Shown one piece after another: positions 17,058-25,272 of a stretch of DNA of 64,000 bases (positions are counted from its first letter, which is position 1; each line of letters begins with the position of its first letter). Origin of the DNA: Aquiflexum lacus (lineage in GTDB: Bacteria > Bacteroidota > Bacteroidia > Cytophagales > Cyclobacteriaceae). The notes beneath the pieces are model-generated. The model did no database searches, was not told the origin of the DNA, and saw nothing but the letters and a program-made list of their open reading frames with translations. The position numbers and the translations under genes were made by a program. Where the stretch lies: positions 80,720 to 144,719 of the forward strand of contig NZ_JABFHF010000015.1 of NCBI RefSeq assembly GCF_015476655.1, in the 5' to 3' direction.

Positions 17058-18014
17058 TTAAAATCTTTTTGCTGAGTTGACTGCATCCTTCATGAATGTT
17101 CCCCAAGTGAGGTTGACCTGACCCGGTTTTTGGGCTTTGGCATAAGCTATGGCCATTTTGGCCGATTCTTCTACCACCCAATCAAAATTGGCCTGACCCA
17201 CTGAATTGACATCAGCATCAGGTGCAGGATTTCCAAAATCTATGGCATAAGGCACACCATCTCTCACCGCAAATTCTACAGTATTGAAATCATAACCCAA
17301 ACCATGGCAGAGCTTCAAGGTATAATCCTTGACGAGGGCAAGTAGTTTTTTGGAAGCAGGAGGTCCGTCAATGACATAACGGAGATGATGGGGATTCCTG
17401 GGTTCATACTGCATGATGCGCACGGCTTTTCCACCTAAACAATACACCCTAAAGTAATCCGTAAATTTGATCTCTTCCTGAAGCAGCATGACCAACTGCC
17501 CTGTTTCCTTGTGCTTGGCATAAAACTCCTCTTTATTTTCCAGCCGATAGACATTCTTCCATCCGCCGCCTGCATAAGGTTTCATGTAAGCAGGAAATCC
17601 GATGTAATCGAATATTGCCTGCCAGTCCAGAGGCATTTTAAGGTTTCTGAATGATTTTCCTGTGGTATCTGTAGGATGTTCTGCAGATGGTAAAATCACT
17701 GTATTGGGTAGTGGGACACCCAACTGATCTGCTAGACAGTTATTGAAAAACTTGTCATCAGCACTCCACCAAAAAGGATTGTTGATAACAGCGGTACCGG
17801 TTAAAGCCGCGTTTTTTAGATATGCCCTATAGAAGGGTACATCCTGAGAAATTCTATCAATAATGACAGCATAATCCGTCAAACGGTTCTGTACAACTTT
17901 GTCTATCAACACCGGTTCGGCGATGATGCCTTTCTCTTTTTTTTCATTGACCCTTTCGACAAATGCATGGGGAAAAGTGTCTTCCATGCCAAATAGAATT
18001 CCTATCTTTTTCAT
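17058..18014 (-). CDS. ATP-grasp ligase (RimK-like)
   Basis: A 318-aa ATP-grasp enzyme of standard order. AYMKPYAGGGWKNV has Lys145 and the glycine loop for ATP. YFRVYCLGGKAVRI is the central strand pair. TVEFAVRDG with Glu247 and AIDFGNPAPDAD with Asp259 and Asn262 form the metal site. It should form an amide bond through an acyl-phosphate, as in RimK, glutathione synthetase or D-Ala ligase. It lies 19 nt after the esterase gene and 3 nt before the GCS2 ligase, so the three are surely one operon. Substrate unknown; no peptide precursor gene was seen. Confidence 0.88.
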   Translation of the reverse strand: MKKIGILFGMEDTFPHAFVERVNEKKEKGIIAEPVLIDKVVQNRLTDYAVIIDRISQDVPFYRAYLKNAALTGTAVINNPFWWSADDKFFNNCLADQLGVPLPNTVILPSAEHPTDTTGKSFRNLKMPLDWQAIFDYIGFPAYMKPYAGGGWKNVYRLENKEEFYAKHKETGQLVMLLQEEIKFTDYFRVYCLGGKAVRIMQYEPRNPHHLRYVIDGPPASKKLLALVKDYTLKLCHGLGYDFNTVEFAVRDGVPYAIDFGNPAPDADVNSVGQANFDWVVEESAKMAIAYAKAQKPGQVNLTWGTFMKDAVNSAKRF

Positions 18015-18033
18015 AAACGGTTGGTATTATAAA

Positions 18034-18747
18034 TTATGTAAATTTAATTCTTGATAAATAATGGGGAAACATTTCTTTCCAAAGAGGCCAATCATGATGA
18101 CGGTCTTTTCTCACATCAAGCCAATGACGGGTCCTTTTCCCTTCCAATGTGTCACTCAATTTGATGTTGGCATCAAAACAGATGTCCCAATTGGAGGTGC
18201 CCAAAACAATATCCATTTTCCAAAGCTCTCCATCATGAAGACCGGGCAAAAACTCGAGTGGAGAATTATAGAATATATCCTGATGATTATAGCCATCCAT
18301 AAAATTGCGGATTTCAAAGGCGCCCGATAAGGAATACATGTGACTGACATACCCGGGATGCCTAAAAGCAAAATTAGCAGCATGGAAACCACCAAAACTG
18401 CATCCGGCTACCACAACTTTTCCAACTCCAGTATTTAACCGAACTTTTTCAACAATTTCATGTAATATCATTTTGTCATAAGCGACATGGTTTTGTATCC
18501 TTTGATGTGCATGAACGTGTTTATTGTAAAAGCTATTTTTATCATTGCTTTCTGGACAATACACCTGTACCAATCCTTGTTCTATAAACCAACTTGCTGA
18601 ACCGATAAGACCCATATCCCTGTTTTCATGAAAGGAGCCCATTGAGGTAGGAAATAAAATAACCGGATAACCTGCGTGTCCAAAAACCAACATCTCCACA
18701 TCCCGGTGAAGATGAGGAGAGTACCATTTGAAATATTCTTCTTTCAT
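18034..18747 (-). CDS. Esterase family protein (COG4947-like alpha/beta hydrolase)
   Basis: A 237-aa cytosolic alpha/beta hydrolase, first gene of the amide-ligase cluster. The nucleophile elbow is AGCSFGG with Ser117. His217 or His218 in DRHHDWPLW is the likely catalytic His, and Asp188 in TSNWDIC a likely acid. No signal peptide is present. The protein resembles the esterase group often found beside ATP-grasp and GCS2 genes. It could release or transfer the product, remove a protecting ester, or hydrolyse an activated intermediate. A good promoter lies directly upstream and would drive the whole cluster. Confidence 0.85.
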   Translation of the reverse strand: MKEEYFKWYSPHLHRDVEMLVFGHAGYPVILFPTSMGSFHENRDMGLIGSASWFIEQGLVQVYCPESNDKNSFYNKHVHAHQRIQNHVAYDKMILHEIVEKVRLNTGVGKVVVAGCSFGGFHAANFAFRHPGYVSHMYSLSGAFEIRNFMDGYNHQDIFYNSPLEFLPGLHDGELWKMDIVLGTSNWDICFDANIKLSDTLEGKRTRHWLDVRKDRHHDWPLWKEMFPHYLSRIKFT

Positions 18748-18769
18748 AAAATCAATTTTCTAATCTGAA

Positions 18770-18800
18770 TAAAAATAGTTGGCTTTTATTGATTCGCAAA
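18770..18800 (-). promoter_or_regulatory. Predicted promoter of the amide-ligase cluster
   Basis: On the minus strand TTTG (18797-18800), a 19-nt spacer, then TATTTTTA (18770-18777) matches the Bacteroidota pattern TTTG-N19-TAnnTTTG with one mismatch. Transcription would begin near 18763, about 16 nt before the esterase ATG at 18747. Confidence 0.45.
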
Positions 18801-19131
18801 AAAAAATCAACAAAGAATTTTATTTATTCCATAATAATCTGGCTTGATTCATTTCGATAGTAGCTAAAATTAAATATCCAAAATTTTCCTTTATATATAT
18901 AAAATTCCGTTGCTTGTTCAATAGGTACTTGAAGTATCTCCTTTTTGCAGAAATTGAAGTCTTTTCAAAATATACTTTTTGGGAATTAAATTGTTGAGTA
19001 AATAAAAACCACTTTCAATGTTATTTCAAAAATTTAAATTTCTTCCTGATCACACAGATTTTTTCAGATAGAAAAAACAGATATCTGCTCAAATATGAGC
19101 CATCTGTGAGAGAAGTTATTGTATTATCGTT
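18801..19131. other. Intergenic region, no gene seen
   Basis: An AT-rich stretch between the cluster promoter and the carbonic anhydrase stop codon. It has stop codons in all frames. I found no convincing terminator, repeat or RNA gene; a weak complementarity around 19055-19085 (TCAGATAG and neighbours) is not enough to call a hairpin. Confidence 0.4.
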
Positions 19132-19641
19132 TCAACCATACCATTTAGCATACATAGGATAGTTTTTGGCAGTTCTTTCAATAACTTCCAGCATTTCTGG
19201 TCCAGTATCCTTGATTTTTTTTGCTGGCATGCCGGCATAAATACTGTTAGCCTCAACAATTGTCCCTGCCAATACGATGGCGCCTGCTGCGATCACCGCA
19301 CCGGAATGTATGACTGCATTGTCCATCACAATGGCCCCCATACCTATCAATACATTGTCATGAATAGTGCAGCCATGAACAACAGCATTGTGGGCTATGG
19401 ATACTTTATTGCCAATATAAGTTCCTGATTTTTGGTAAGTTCCATGGATTACTGCTCCATCCTGAATATTGCTATTATCTCCAATACGTATCTGATGGAC
19501 GTCACCCCTTACCACTGCATTGAACCAAACTGTGCAGTTTTTGCCCATGACAACATCACCGATTACGGTAGCATTATCTGCCAGCCAACAATTTTCTCCA
19601 AATTCAGGGGAAAAACCCCTTACATTCTTAATTAAAGCCAT
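19132..19641 (-). CDS. Gamma carbonic anhydrase family protein
   Basis: A 169-aa left-handed beta-helix protein with hexapeptide repeats over most of its length. The three zinc ligands of the family are present: His66 (AVIHGT), His84 (SIAHNA) and His89 (VVHGC). Arg45 and Asp47 (VVRGDV) are the conserved trimer-interface residues. It should form a trimer with the metal between subunits. Related proteins (YrdA, PaaY) may have carbonic anhydrase or thioesterase activity, and many show little activity in vitro. It is a single gene, divergent from the YceI gene. Confidence 0.9.
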   Translation of the reverse strand: MALIKNVRGFSPEFGENCWLADNATVIGDVVMGKNCTVWFNAVVRGDVHQIRIGDNSNIQDGAVIHGTYQKSGTYIGNKVSIAHNAVVHGCTIHDNVLIGMGAIVMDNAVIHSGAVIAAGAIVLAGTIVEANSIYAGMPAKKIKDTGPEMLEVIERTAKNYPMYAKWYG

Positions 19642-19730
19642 TAATTTCCAATTGGTTATAGTGTGTCAATGAAAGGTCTCAATTCAAAAGTATTTTTTTT
19701 TAGATTAAAATGAACTTTTTTAAGCTTAAA

Positions 19731-19738
19731 TAGTTTTG
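19731..19738 (+). promoter_or_regulatory. Predicted -7 box of the YceI gene
   Basis: TAGTTTTG is a perfect TAnnTTTG box, about 47 nt before the ATG at 19785. No clear TTTG box lies at the usual distance upstream, so the call rests on one element. Confidence 0.35.
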
Positions 19739-19784
19739 ATGTATATACACACAATTTGTGAAACTAAACAAACAACACAACATT

Positions 19785-20504
19785 ATGAATTTAATTAAAA
19801 ATACAGGTTTATTATTTGCTGCGGCATTGGTCATGGCTTCTTGCAATAAACCAGGAGACACAGTAGAAACGGGTGAGGCTCAAGATGTAGCTGAGGCATC
19901 GGGTTCGACCTTGTCGATTGATCAATCTACGAGCAAAATTGATTGGAGAGGTTACAAGCCAACAGGGCAGCATTATGGTTTCATTCCATTAACTGACGGC
20001 GAAATTACCATTGATGGTGATGAGTTGAAAGGTGCAAGATTTGTTTTTGATATTACAGGTTTGAAAATCCAGGATATGGAGGAGTCAAATGAAAATTATC
20101 CTAAACTCTGGGGCCACTTGCAATCAGATGACTTTTTTGACACAGCCAATCATCCTGAAGCAGTATTTGAATTGACAAGCGTTGAGACTTATTCAGCAGG
20201 TACGATTGAAGATAAAGAAGAATTTGAAACTGAAAATACGCCAAAAAGCGATTCAGAAGTAGCTCCAGAAAATCCTACTCATTGGGTTTCAGGTAACCTG
20301 ACCATGAGAGGTACGACCAAAAATATCAAATTCCCAGCACATGTATCAATAGCAGATGGAACTGTAGCTGCCAAAGCTGGTTTCAATATTGATAGAACTG
20401 ACTGGGGCTTGTCATATAATGACGAGAGTGGTGCCGTTGACAAGGCAAAAGATCAGTTTATTTACAACACTGTTAGTATTGGATTTGACATCAAAGCCAA
20501 CTAA
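19785..20504 (+). CDS. YceI family lipoprotein
   Basis: A 239-aa protein from ATG 19785; an upstream in-frame GTG at 19758 is less likely because the ATG gives a clean lipoprotein signal ending VMASC. The remainder is a YceI lipocalin-like beta barrel, which binds isoprenoid or other lipid-like ligands in characterised members. Motifs include IDWRGYKPTG, the HLQSDDFFDTANHPEAVFE stretch and the LTMRGTTK strand, all typical. An acidic linker (residues about 20-40) follows the lipid anchor. Single gene with its own terminator. Confidence 0.9.
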   Translation: MNLIKNTGLLFAAALVMASCNKPGDTVETGEAQDVAEASGSTLSIDQSTSKIDWRGYKPTGQHYGFIPLTDGEITIDGDELKGARFVFDITGLKIQDMEESNENYPKLWGHLQSDDFFDTANHPEAVFELTSVETYSAGTIEDKEEFETENTPKSDSEVAPENPTHWVSGNLTMRGTTKNIKFPAHVSIADGTVAAKAGFNIDRTDWGLSYNDESGAVDKAKDQFIYNTVSIGFDIKAN

Positions 20505-20526
20505 TCAAAGATTAATGTTTGTTTCT

Positions 20527-20558
20527 AAAGGGGAAGTCGAAAGATTTCCCTTTTTTTT
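20527..20558 (+). terminator. Rho-independent terminator after the YceI gene
   Basis: AAAGGGGAA (20527-20535) pairs with TTTCCCTTT (20545-20553) with one mismatch, followed by a run of T. Confidence 0.65.
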
Positions 20559-20582
20559 GTGTCTAAAAGTTAATTTTGGGAT

Positions 20583-21833
20583 ATGTCTATCATGAAGGAG
20601 TTTCATTTGTCATCGAAAAATCAATTTGTCCAGCAATTACTTTATTGGGCGGATTTGCATTATCCCTATGTTAGTATTTTTGACCATAATGATATAAAGT
20701 ACCCCTATGGTGGTTTTCAAAGGATTTTATTGGCAGCTCAACAGGCTTTTGACCTAGAAGTTGCAAACCAATGGTTAGGTGAAAAAGAAATGGCTGCCAT
20801 ACTATCTTATGATTACAAAAACAAAGTTGAAAAACTCCAAAGCAATAATCGATCGCCATTGGATTGTCCTGAATCAATTTTCTTTATTCCTGAGGTGAAA
20901 ATAGAAATACTTGTTGATCAGGTTAAAATTCATCATCCCGATGCCCAGCGAATTTTTGATGAAATAATTTCTTTTAATCAAAACCCTATCAAAAACCCTT
21001 CATTGGAAATCTCAGCACTTACCAGCCGAAATACCTATTTGGAAAATGTAAAGGCCATACAAAATAACATTGTCGAAGGGGACATGTACGAATTGAATTA
21101 TTGTATGGGTTTTGAATTTGGAGGAAATGGATGGAATCCCGTTCAGGGATTTTTTGATCTGAGGAAAAAATCTCCCATGCCCTTTTCAGCATTTTTCAAA
21201 GCTGAATCCAACTATCTAATTTGTGCCTCACCGGAGCGTTTTCTCAAAAAAACAGGAGATAAGCTGATTGCACAACCCATAAAGGGGACAATTAAACGGG
21301 GTAAAAATGAATTGGAAGACAGCCTGCTCAAAGAAAAACTATTGAACTCCGAAAAGGAACGGGCAGAAAATCTCATGATTGTAGACCTGATGCGCAACGA
21401 TCTCAGTAGGATTTCACAAACAGGTTCAGTAAAAGTTGAAGAACTTTTCGGAGTATACCCTTTTACCAGGGTACATCAGATGATATCAACGGTGGTTTCT
21501 ACCATTTCTGAAAAGAAAAGCCTGATGGAAGTCATCCATGCCACTTTCCCAATGGGAAGTATGACAGGAGCCCCAAAAATCAAATGTATGGAGTTGATCG
21601 ATCAATACGAGGATTTTAAAAGGGGTTGGTTTTCCGGTACCTTGGGATATTTTGACGCAGATGGGGATTTTGATTTATGTGTGATTATCAGGAGCATTGT
21701 TTTCGATAAAGATTCAGGGAAAGGCTATTTTGCAGTGGGTTCGGCCATCACCTATGATGCCGATGCCGCCTATGAATACGAAGAGTGTTTGTTAAAAGCC
21801 TCTGCCATTGTTGAGGTATTGCAAGGGAATTGA
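20583..21833 (+). CDS. pabB: Aminodeoxychorismate synthase component I
   Basis: A 416-aa chorismate-utilising enzyme. Lys234 in QPIKGT is the residue that separates PabB-type enzymes (Lys) from anthranilate synthase TrpE (Ala at the same site). SPERFL, GSMTGAPK and SGTLGYFDADGDFDL are core motifs of the family. It makes 4-amino-4-deoxychorismate for folate synthesis, with ammonia from a PabA-type subunit that is not next to it here. It starts at ATG 20583; a second ATG nine bases later is an alternative. The next gene, dinB, begins 15 nt after its stop, so they may share a transcript. Confidence 0.9.
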   Translation: MSIMKEFHLSSKNQFVQQLLYWADLHYPYVSIFDHNDIKYPYGGFQRILLAAQQAFDLEVANQWLGEKEMAAILSYDYKNKVEKLQSNNRSPLDCPESIFFIPEVKIEILVDQVKIHHPDAQRIFDEIISFNQNPIKNPSLEISALTSRNTYLENVKAIQNNIVEGDMYELNYCMGFEFGGNGWNPVQGFFDLRKKSPMPFSAFFKAESNYLICASPERFLKKTGDKLIAQPIKGTIKRGKNELEDSLLKEKLLNSEKERAENLMIVDLMRNDLSRISQTGSVKVEELFGVYPFTRVHQMISTVVSTISEKKSLMEVIHATFPMGSMTGAPKIKCMELIDQYEDFKRGWFSGTLGYFDADGDFDLCVIIRSIVFDKDSGKGYFAVGSAITYDADAAYEYEECLLKASAIVEVLQGN

Positions 21834-21848
21834 AGGAAAGAAAATGTA

Positions 21849-22934
21849 ATGGAGGAAAAAACCAGGAAAATCATTCATGTGGATATGGACGCATTTTATG
21901 CTTCCGTAGAGCAAATGGATAATCCTGAACTCCGTGGCAAACCCTTGGCAGTGGGAGGGAATCAGGAAAGGGGAGTGGTGGCAGCCGCTTCCTATGAGGC
22001 GAGAAAGTTTGGAGTGCGATCTGCGATGTCGGGTAAAATGGCAGCACTGAAGTGTCCCCAATTGATTTTTGTCAGGCCAAGATTTGACCGGTACAAAGAA
22101 ATATCCAATCAGATCAGGGAGATTTTTCACGACTATACAGAATTGGTGGAACCCCTTTCCCTCGATGAGGCATTTTTGGATGTGACCGAAAATAAGGTCA
22201 ATAATCCCTCAGCCACCTTGATTGCCATGGAAATCAGGAAGCGAATCAAAGACGAAGTCGGGCTGAGTGCCTCGGCTGGCATTTCTTATAATAAGTTTCT
22301 GGCGAAGACTGCCTCCGATATCAACAAGCCCAACGGGCAAGCGGTCATCTTGCCCAAAGATGCGGAGGCATTTTTGGAGAAATTGCCCATAGAAAAGTTT
22401 TTTGGTATTGGTAAAGTGACTGCCGAAAAAATGAAGGAATTGGGCATTCATAATGGTTTTGACCTTAAACAGTATTCCTTACAATTTCTGACCAAACGAT
22501 TTGGGAAGTCCGGCCTGCACTTTTTCAATATTGTCCGAGGCATTCATCTCAGTGAAGTGCAACCCAACAGACTGAGAAAATCCCTCAGCGCAGAGAACAC
22601 TTTTGAGACCGATCTGGGCAAAGAAGAACAATGGATTTATGCCTTGGAAGACATTTTTGAGGAACTGAAACGGCGTATCAGCCGCAGTGGTGTGAAGGGA
22701 AGGACAGTCACCCTCAAGATCAAATACCATGATTTCACGGTCCAAACCCGAAGCAAAACCTTCGAGCAATATCCCGAGGAACAAAAAATCTGGGAAACGG
22801 TAATGGAGCTGTTAGCCCAAGAAGAACTGAAATCCCCCGTCCGCCTTTTCGGTATTGGTATTTCTAACCTCAATGTGGAGGAGGAGCGGATACATTTTGG
22901 GAAGCAGCTATGGATTGATTTTGGGGAAGGGTAA
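21849..22934 (+). CDS. dinB: DNA polymerase IV
   Basis: A 361-aa Y-family translesion polymerase. The first catalytic motif HVDMDAFYASVE contains Asp12, and SLDEAFLDVT has Asp106 and Glu107. A helix-hairpin-helix region is near 175-195 (FFGIGKVTAEKM), and the C-terminal little-finger domain follows. Length is normal. It copies past damaged bases with low fidelity. It follows pabB closely. No LexA-like box was recognised in the short gap, so SOS control would have to act further upstream. Confidence 0.95.
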   Translation: MEEKTRKIIHVDMDAFYASVEQMDNPELRGKPLAVGGNQERGVVAAASYEARKFGVRSAMSGKMAALKCPQLIFVRPRFDRYKEISNQIREIFHDYTELVEPLSLDEAFLDVTENKVNNPSATLIAMEIRKRIKDEVGLSASAGISYNKFLAKTASDINKPNGQAVILPKDAEAFLEKLPIEKFFGIGKVTAEKMKELGIHNGFDLKQYSLQFLTKRFGKSGLHFFNIVRGIHLSEVQPNRLRKSLSAENTFETDLGKEEQWIYALEDIFEELKRRISRSGVKGRTVTLKIKYHDFTVQTRSKTFEQYPEEQKIWETVMELLAQEELKSPVRLFGIGISNLNVEEERIHFGKQLWIDFGEG

Positions 22935-22940
22935 AGGTAG

Positions 22941-22967
22941 ACCTGCCTGCCGGCTAGGCAGGTTTTA
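22941..22967 (+). terminator. Terminator-like inverted repeat after dinB
   Basis: ACCTGCC (22941-22947) pairs with GGCAGGT (22957-22963), loop of 9 nt, followed by TTTT. A similar CCTGCC-rich palindrome is a common dispersed repeat in this phylum, so it may be a repeat serving as terminator. Confidence 0.55.
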
Positions 22968-22982
22968 GAGGGTAGAAGGTAG

Positions 22983-23102
22983 ATTGGGTTAGTGCTTGGA
23001 GGTGAGGGATATGGCTGGAATCTTACAGAATTGCTGGGTTTACCAGTAGAAGTACTTATCCAACCTTATGAACTAGATGGAAAACAGGAGATGGTGAAGT
23101 GA
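22983..23102 (+). other. Short open frame, possible gene remnant
   Basis: Between dinB and the kinase gene an open frame of 39 codons encodes a protein-like stretch (GGEGYGWNLTELLGLP and onwards) but has no ATG at its start. It may be the end of a decayed gene. The rest of 22935-23350 is AT-rich and holds a short 7-bp-periodic run (22967-22990) but no gene. Confidence 0.25.
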
Positions 23103-23350
23103 TTTGAGCTCTGGTAATTGCCTTAAATTTGTGATAGTGGGTTTTGGCTACTTTTTGTATTATCCCATTAATCATTTTCCATTTTGATTTTCCTCCTATT
23201 CCATTTTGTTTAATTTGTAAAAAAAAAATAGACCACCTGATTTTTAATTAAATTAATCATCGGAATAACCATCGGAACCAATTTGTGATATATGAATTTA
23301 AATAACTTAAAATTAATGGCTTAATTCCCTAAAAACCCTTCGGAATTCGC

Positions 23351-24241
23351 ATGACCCCACAAGATATTCTAAAACTCGCCGAACGAAATGGTCTCCAATT
23401 GAAAGATGAAATGACTTTCAATGAAATGGGGATTGACTTTAAGGTTTGTTTTGTGACTACTATGGATGGGAAGCCTTGGGTGCTTAGAATTCCGAGAAGA
23501 AAGGATTTGGGTGATCAAATAGAAAAAGAAGGAAAAATACTGTCTCTTGCTAAACAACACCTTTCTGTAGCTGTACCTGACTGGCAAATAGCCAATCAGG
23601 AGTTGATTTCTTATCCTTTGTTGGAAGACAAACCCGTCCTAACCTATGATGCACACACCTATGAGGTGACCTGGAATATGGATCAAAAAAGTGCCCGATT
23701 TGTACCTTCTTTGGCAAAAGTACTGGTAGAATTACATCATATTCCGGTACAAAAAGCCAAATCCCTTGGGATCAAATCTCTTACCCCTGAAATGGTAAGA
23801 CAAGAGATTTTGGATCGGGTAGACTTGGTAAAAAAGGATGTGGGTATAGGGCCTGAATTAGAAAGGCGCTGGAGAAAGTGGCTTGACAATGACAGGCTAT
23901 GGCCTGAATTCACCACATTTATTCATGGTGATTTATATGCTGGTCATATTTTATCCGCGACCGAAGGAGACATCACAGGAATCATTGATTGGTCGGAGGG
24001 TCAGGTGGGAGATCCTTCCATGGATTTTTCTGGGCATGTGGCAGTATTCGGTGAAGAAAGCCTCAAAGAATTGATCACTGAGTATGAAAAACTCGGAGGA
24101 AGAGTCTGGAACCATCTATTTGAACAGGCCATAGAGAGAAGTGCCGCATCTCCTTTGCACTATGCATTTTTTGCTATTAAAACCCAAAGTGAAGAACATC
24201 TTCAGGCTGCTAAGGCTCAACTTGGAACATCACATCAATAG
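23351..24241 (+). CDS. mph: Macrolide 2'-phosphotransferase-like kinase (Mph family)
   Basis: A 296-aa aminoglycoside-phosphotransferase-fold kinase. The whole length follows the Mph pattern: FNEMGIDF near the start, WVLRIPRR with the ATP-contacting region, FIHGDLYAGHI with catalytic Asp194, and IIDWSEG with metal-binding Asp213. Mph enzymes inactivate macrolides by phosphorylating the desosamine 2'-hydroxyl with GTP. No mobile element surrounds it, so it is probably a chromosomal homologue whose actual substrate is not proven. It ends 2 nt before a YgiD-type dioxygenase gene, an unusual partner. Confidence 0.82.
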   Translation: MTPQDILKLAERNGLQLKDEMTFNEMGIDFKVCFVTTMDGKPWVLRIPRRKDLGDQIEKEGKILSLAKQHLSVAVPDWQIANQELISYPLLEDKPVLTYDAHTYEVTWNMDQKSARFVPSLAKVLVELHHIPVQKAKSLGIKSLTPEMVRQEILDRVDLVKKDVGIGPELERRWRKWLDNDRLWPEFTTFIHGDLYAGHILSATEGDITGIIDWSEGQVGDPSMDFSGHVAVFGEESLKELITEYEKLGGRVWNHLFEQAIERSAASPLHYAFFAIKTQSEEHLQAAKAQLGTSHQ

Positions 24242-24243
24242 CA

Positions 24244-25068
24244 ATGAAACTGAAAGATTTAAACAAACTGACAGCCCCAATGAGCTACACAGCAAAAATG
24301 CCTGTCTTGTTTTTGGGCCATGGCAGTCCAATGAATGCCATTGAGGAAAACGAATTTGTCACCGGCTTTAGTAATATAGCCAAAGAAATCCCAAAGCCAA
24401 ATGCGATATTGTGTGTTTCCGCCCATTGGGAAACAAAGGGTACTTTTGTGACGGCCATGGAAAATCCTAAAACCATTCACGACTTTGGGGGATTTCCACA
24501 GGAGTTGTTTGCAGTGCAATATCCTGCACCGGGAAGCCCTGGCTTAGCCGAAGAAACAAAATCTCTGATCACAAAAACAGAAGTAGGTTTGGATGATAAA
24601 TGGGGGCTTGACCACGGTGCTTGGAGTGTCATCAAGCATTTATATCCAAATGCAGATATTCCGGTTATTCAAATGAGCTTGGATTACAGCCAAACACCGC
24701 GATATCATTATGAATTGGCGCAACAAATCAAATCCTTACGGGAAAAAGGAGTATTGATAATCGGAAGCGGCAATATGGTGCACAACCTCCGCATGGTGGC
24801 ATGGCAAAAGCTCAATGAAAACTTTGGCTTTGACTGGGCAATTGAAGCCAGTGAAAAAATGAAAAAATATATTCTTAGTGGAGACCACCAAGAACTTATC
24901 AACTATCGGTCGCACGGAAAGGTATTTGATTTAGCCATCCCGACACCGGAACATTATTTGCCTTTACTTTATTCACTGGCATTGAAAGATGAAAATGACC
25001 AGGTGTGTTTGTTCAACGACAAAGCATTGGCGGGTTCACTGACCATGACCTCTGTAAAAATCGGATGA
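24244..25068 (+). CDS. ygiD: 4,5-DOPA dioxygenase extradiol family protein (YgiD-like)
   Basis: A 274-aa member of the LigB-type extradiol dioxygenase superfamily. His26 (FLGHGSPMNA), His61 (SAHWETKG) and His180 (NMVHNLR) match the metal ligands and catalytic His of YgiD, and another His (PEHYLPL) lies near 238. E. coli YgiD cleaves L-DOPA extradiol in vitro; the physiological substrate is unknown. It is cytosolic and follows the kinase gene by 2 nt, so the two are cotranscribed. A terminator follows. Confidence 0.9.
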   Translation: MKLKDLNKLTAPMSYTAKMPVLFLGHGSPMNAIEENEFVTGFSNIAKEIPKPNAILCVSAHWETKGTFVTAMENPKTIHDFGGFPQELFAVQYPAPGSPGLAEETKSLITKTEVGLDDKWGLDHGAWSVIKHLYPNADIPVIQMSLDYSQTPRYHYELAQQIKSLREKGVLIIGSGNMVHNLRMVAWQKLNENFGFDWAIEASEKMKKYILSGDHQELINYRSHGKVFDLAIPTPEHYLPLLYSLALKDENDQVCLFNDKALAGSLTMTSVKIG

Positions 25069-25091
25069 CAGTGAAATGACCTTTCCAACAA

Positions 25092-25112
25092 CCTTTGAAA
25101 AAGGATTTTTTT
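25092..25112 (+). terminator. Terminator after the ygiD-like gene
   Basis: CCTTT-GAA-AAAGG hairpin (25092-25104) followed by a run of seven T. Confidence 0.65.
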
Positions 25113-25272
25113 AATCTGACAGATACATTATTGATTATTTCTTTTATATATTCATACATGCTAGACTTGATGTAAATTGGCATCCTGTCTTATTTGATCC
25201 CTTTTACTATTAATTCACAATGGCTATTTGTAACCACCGAATTACAGGTAATCCATTATCCAGAAAAAAATC

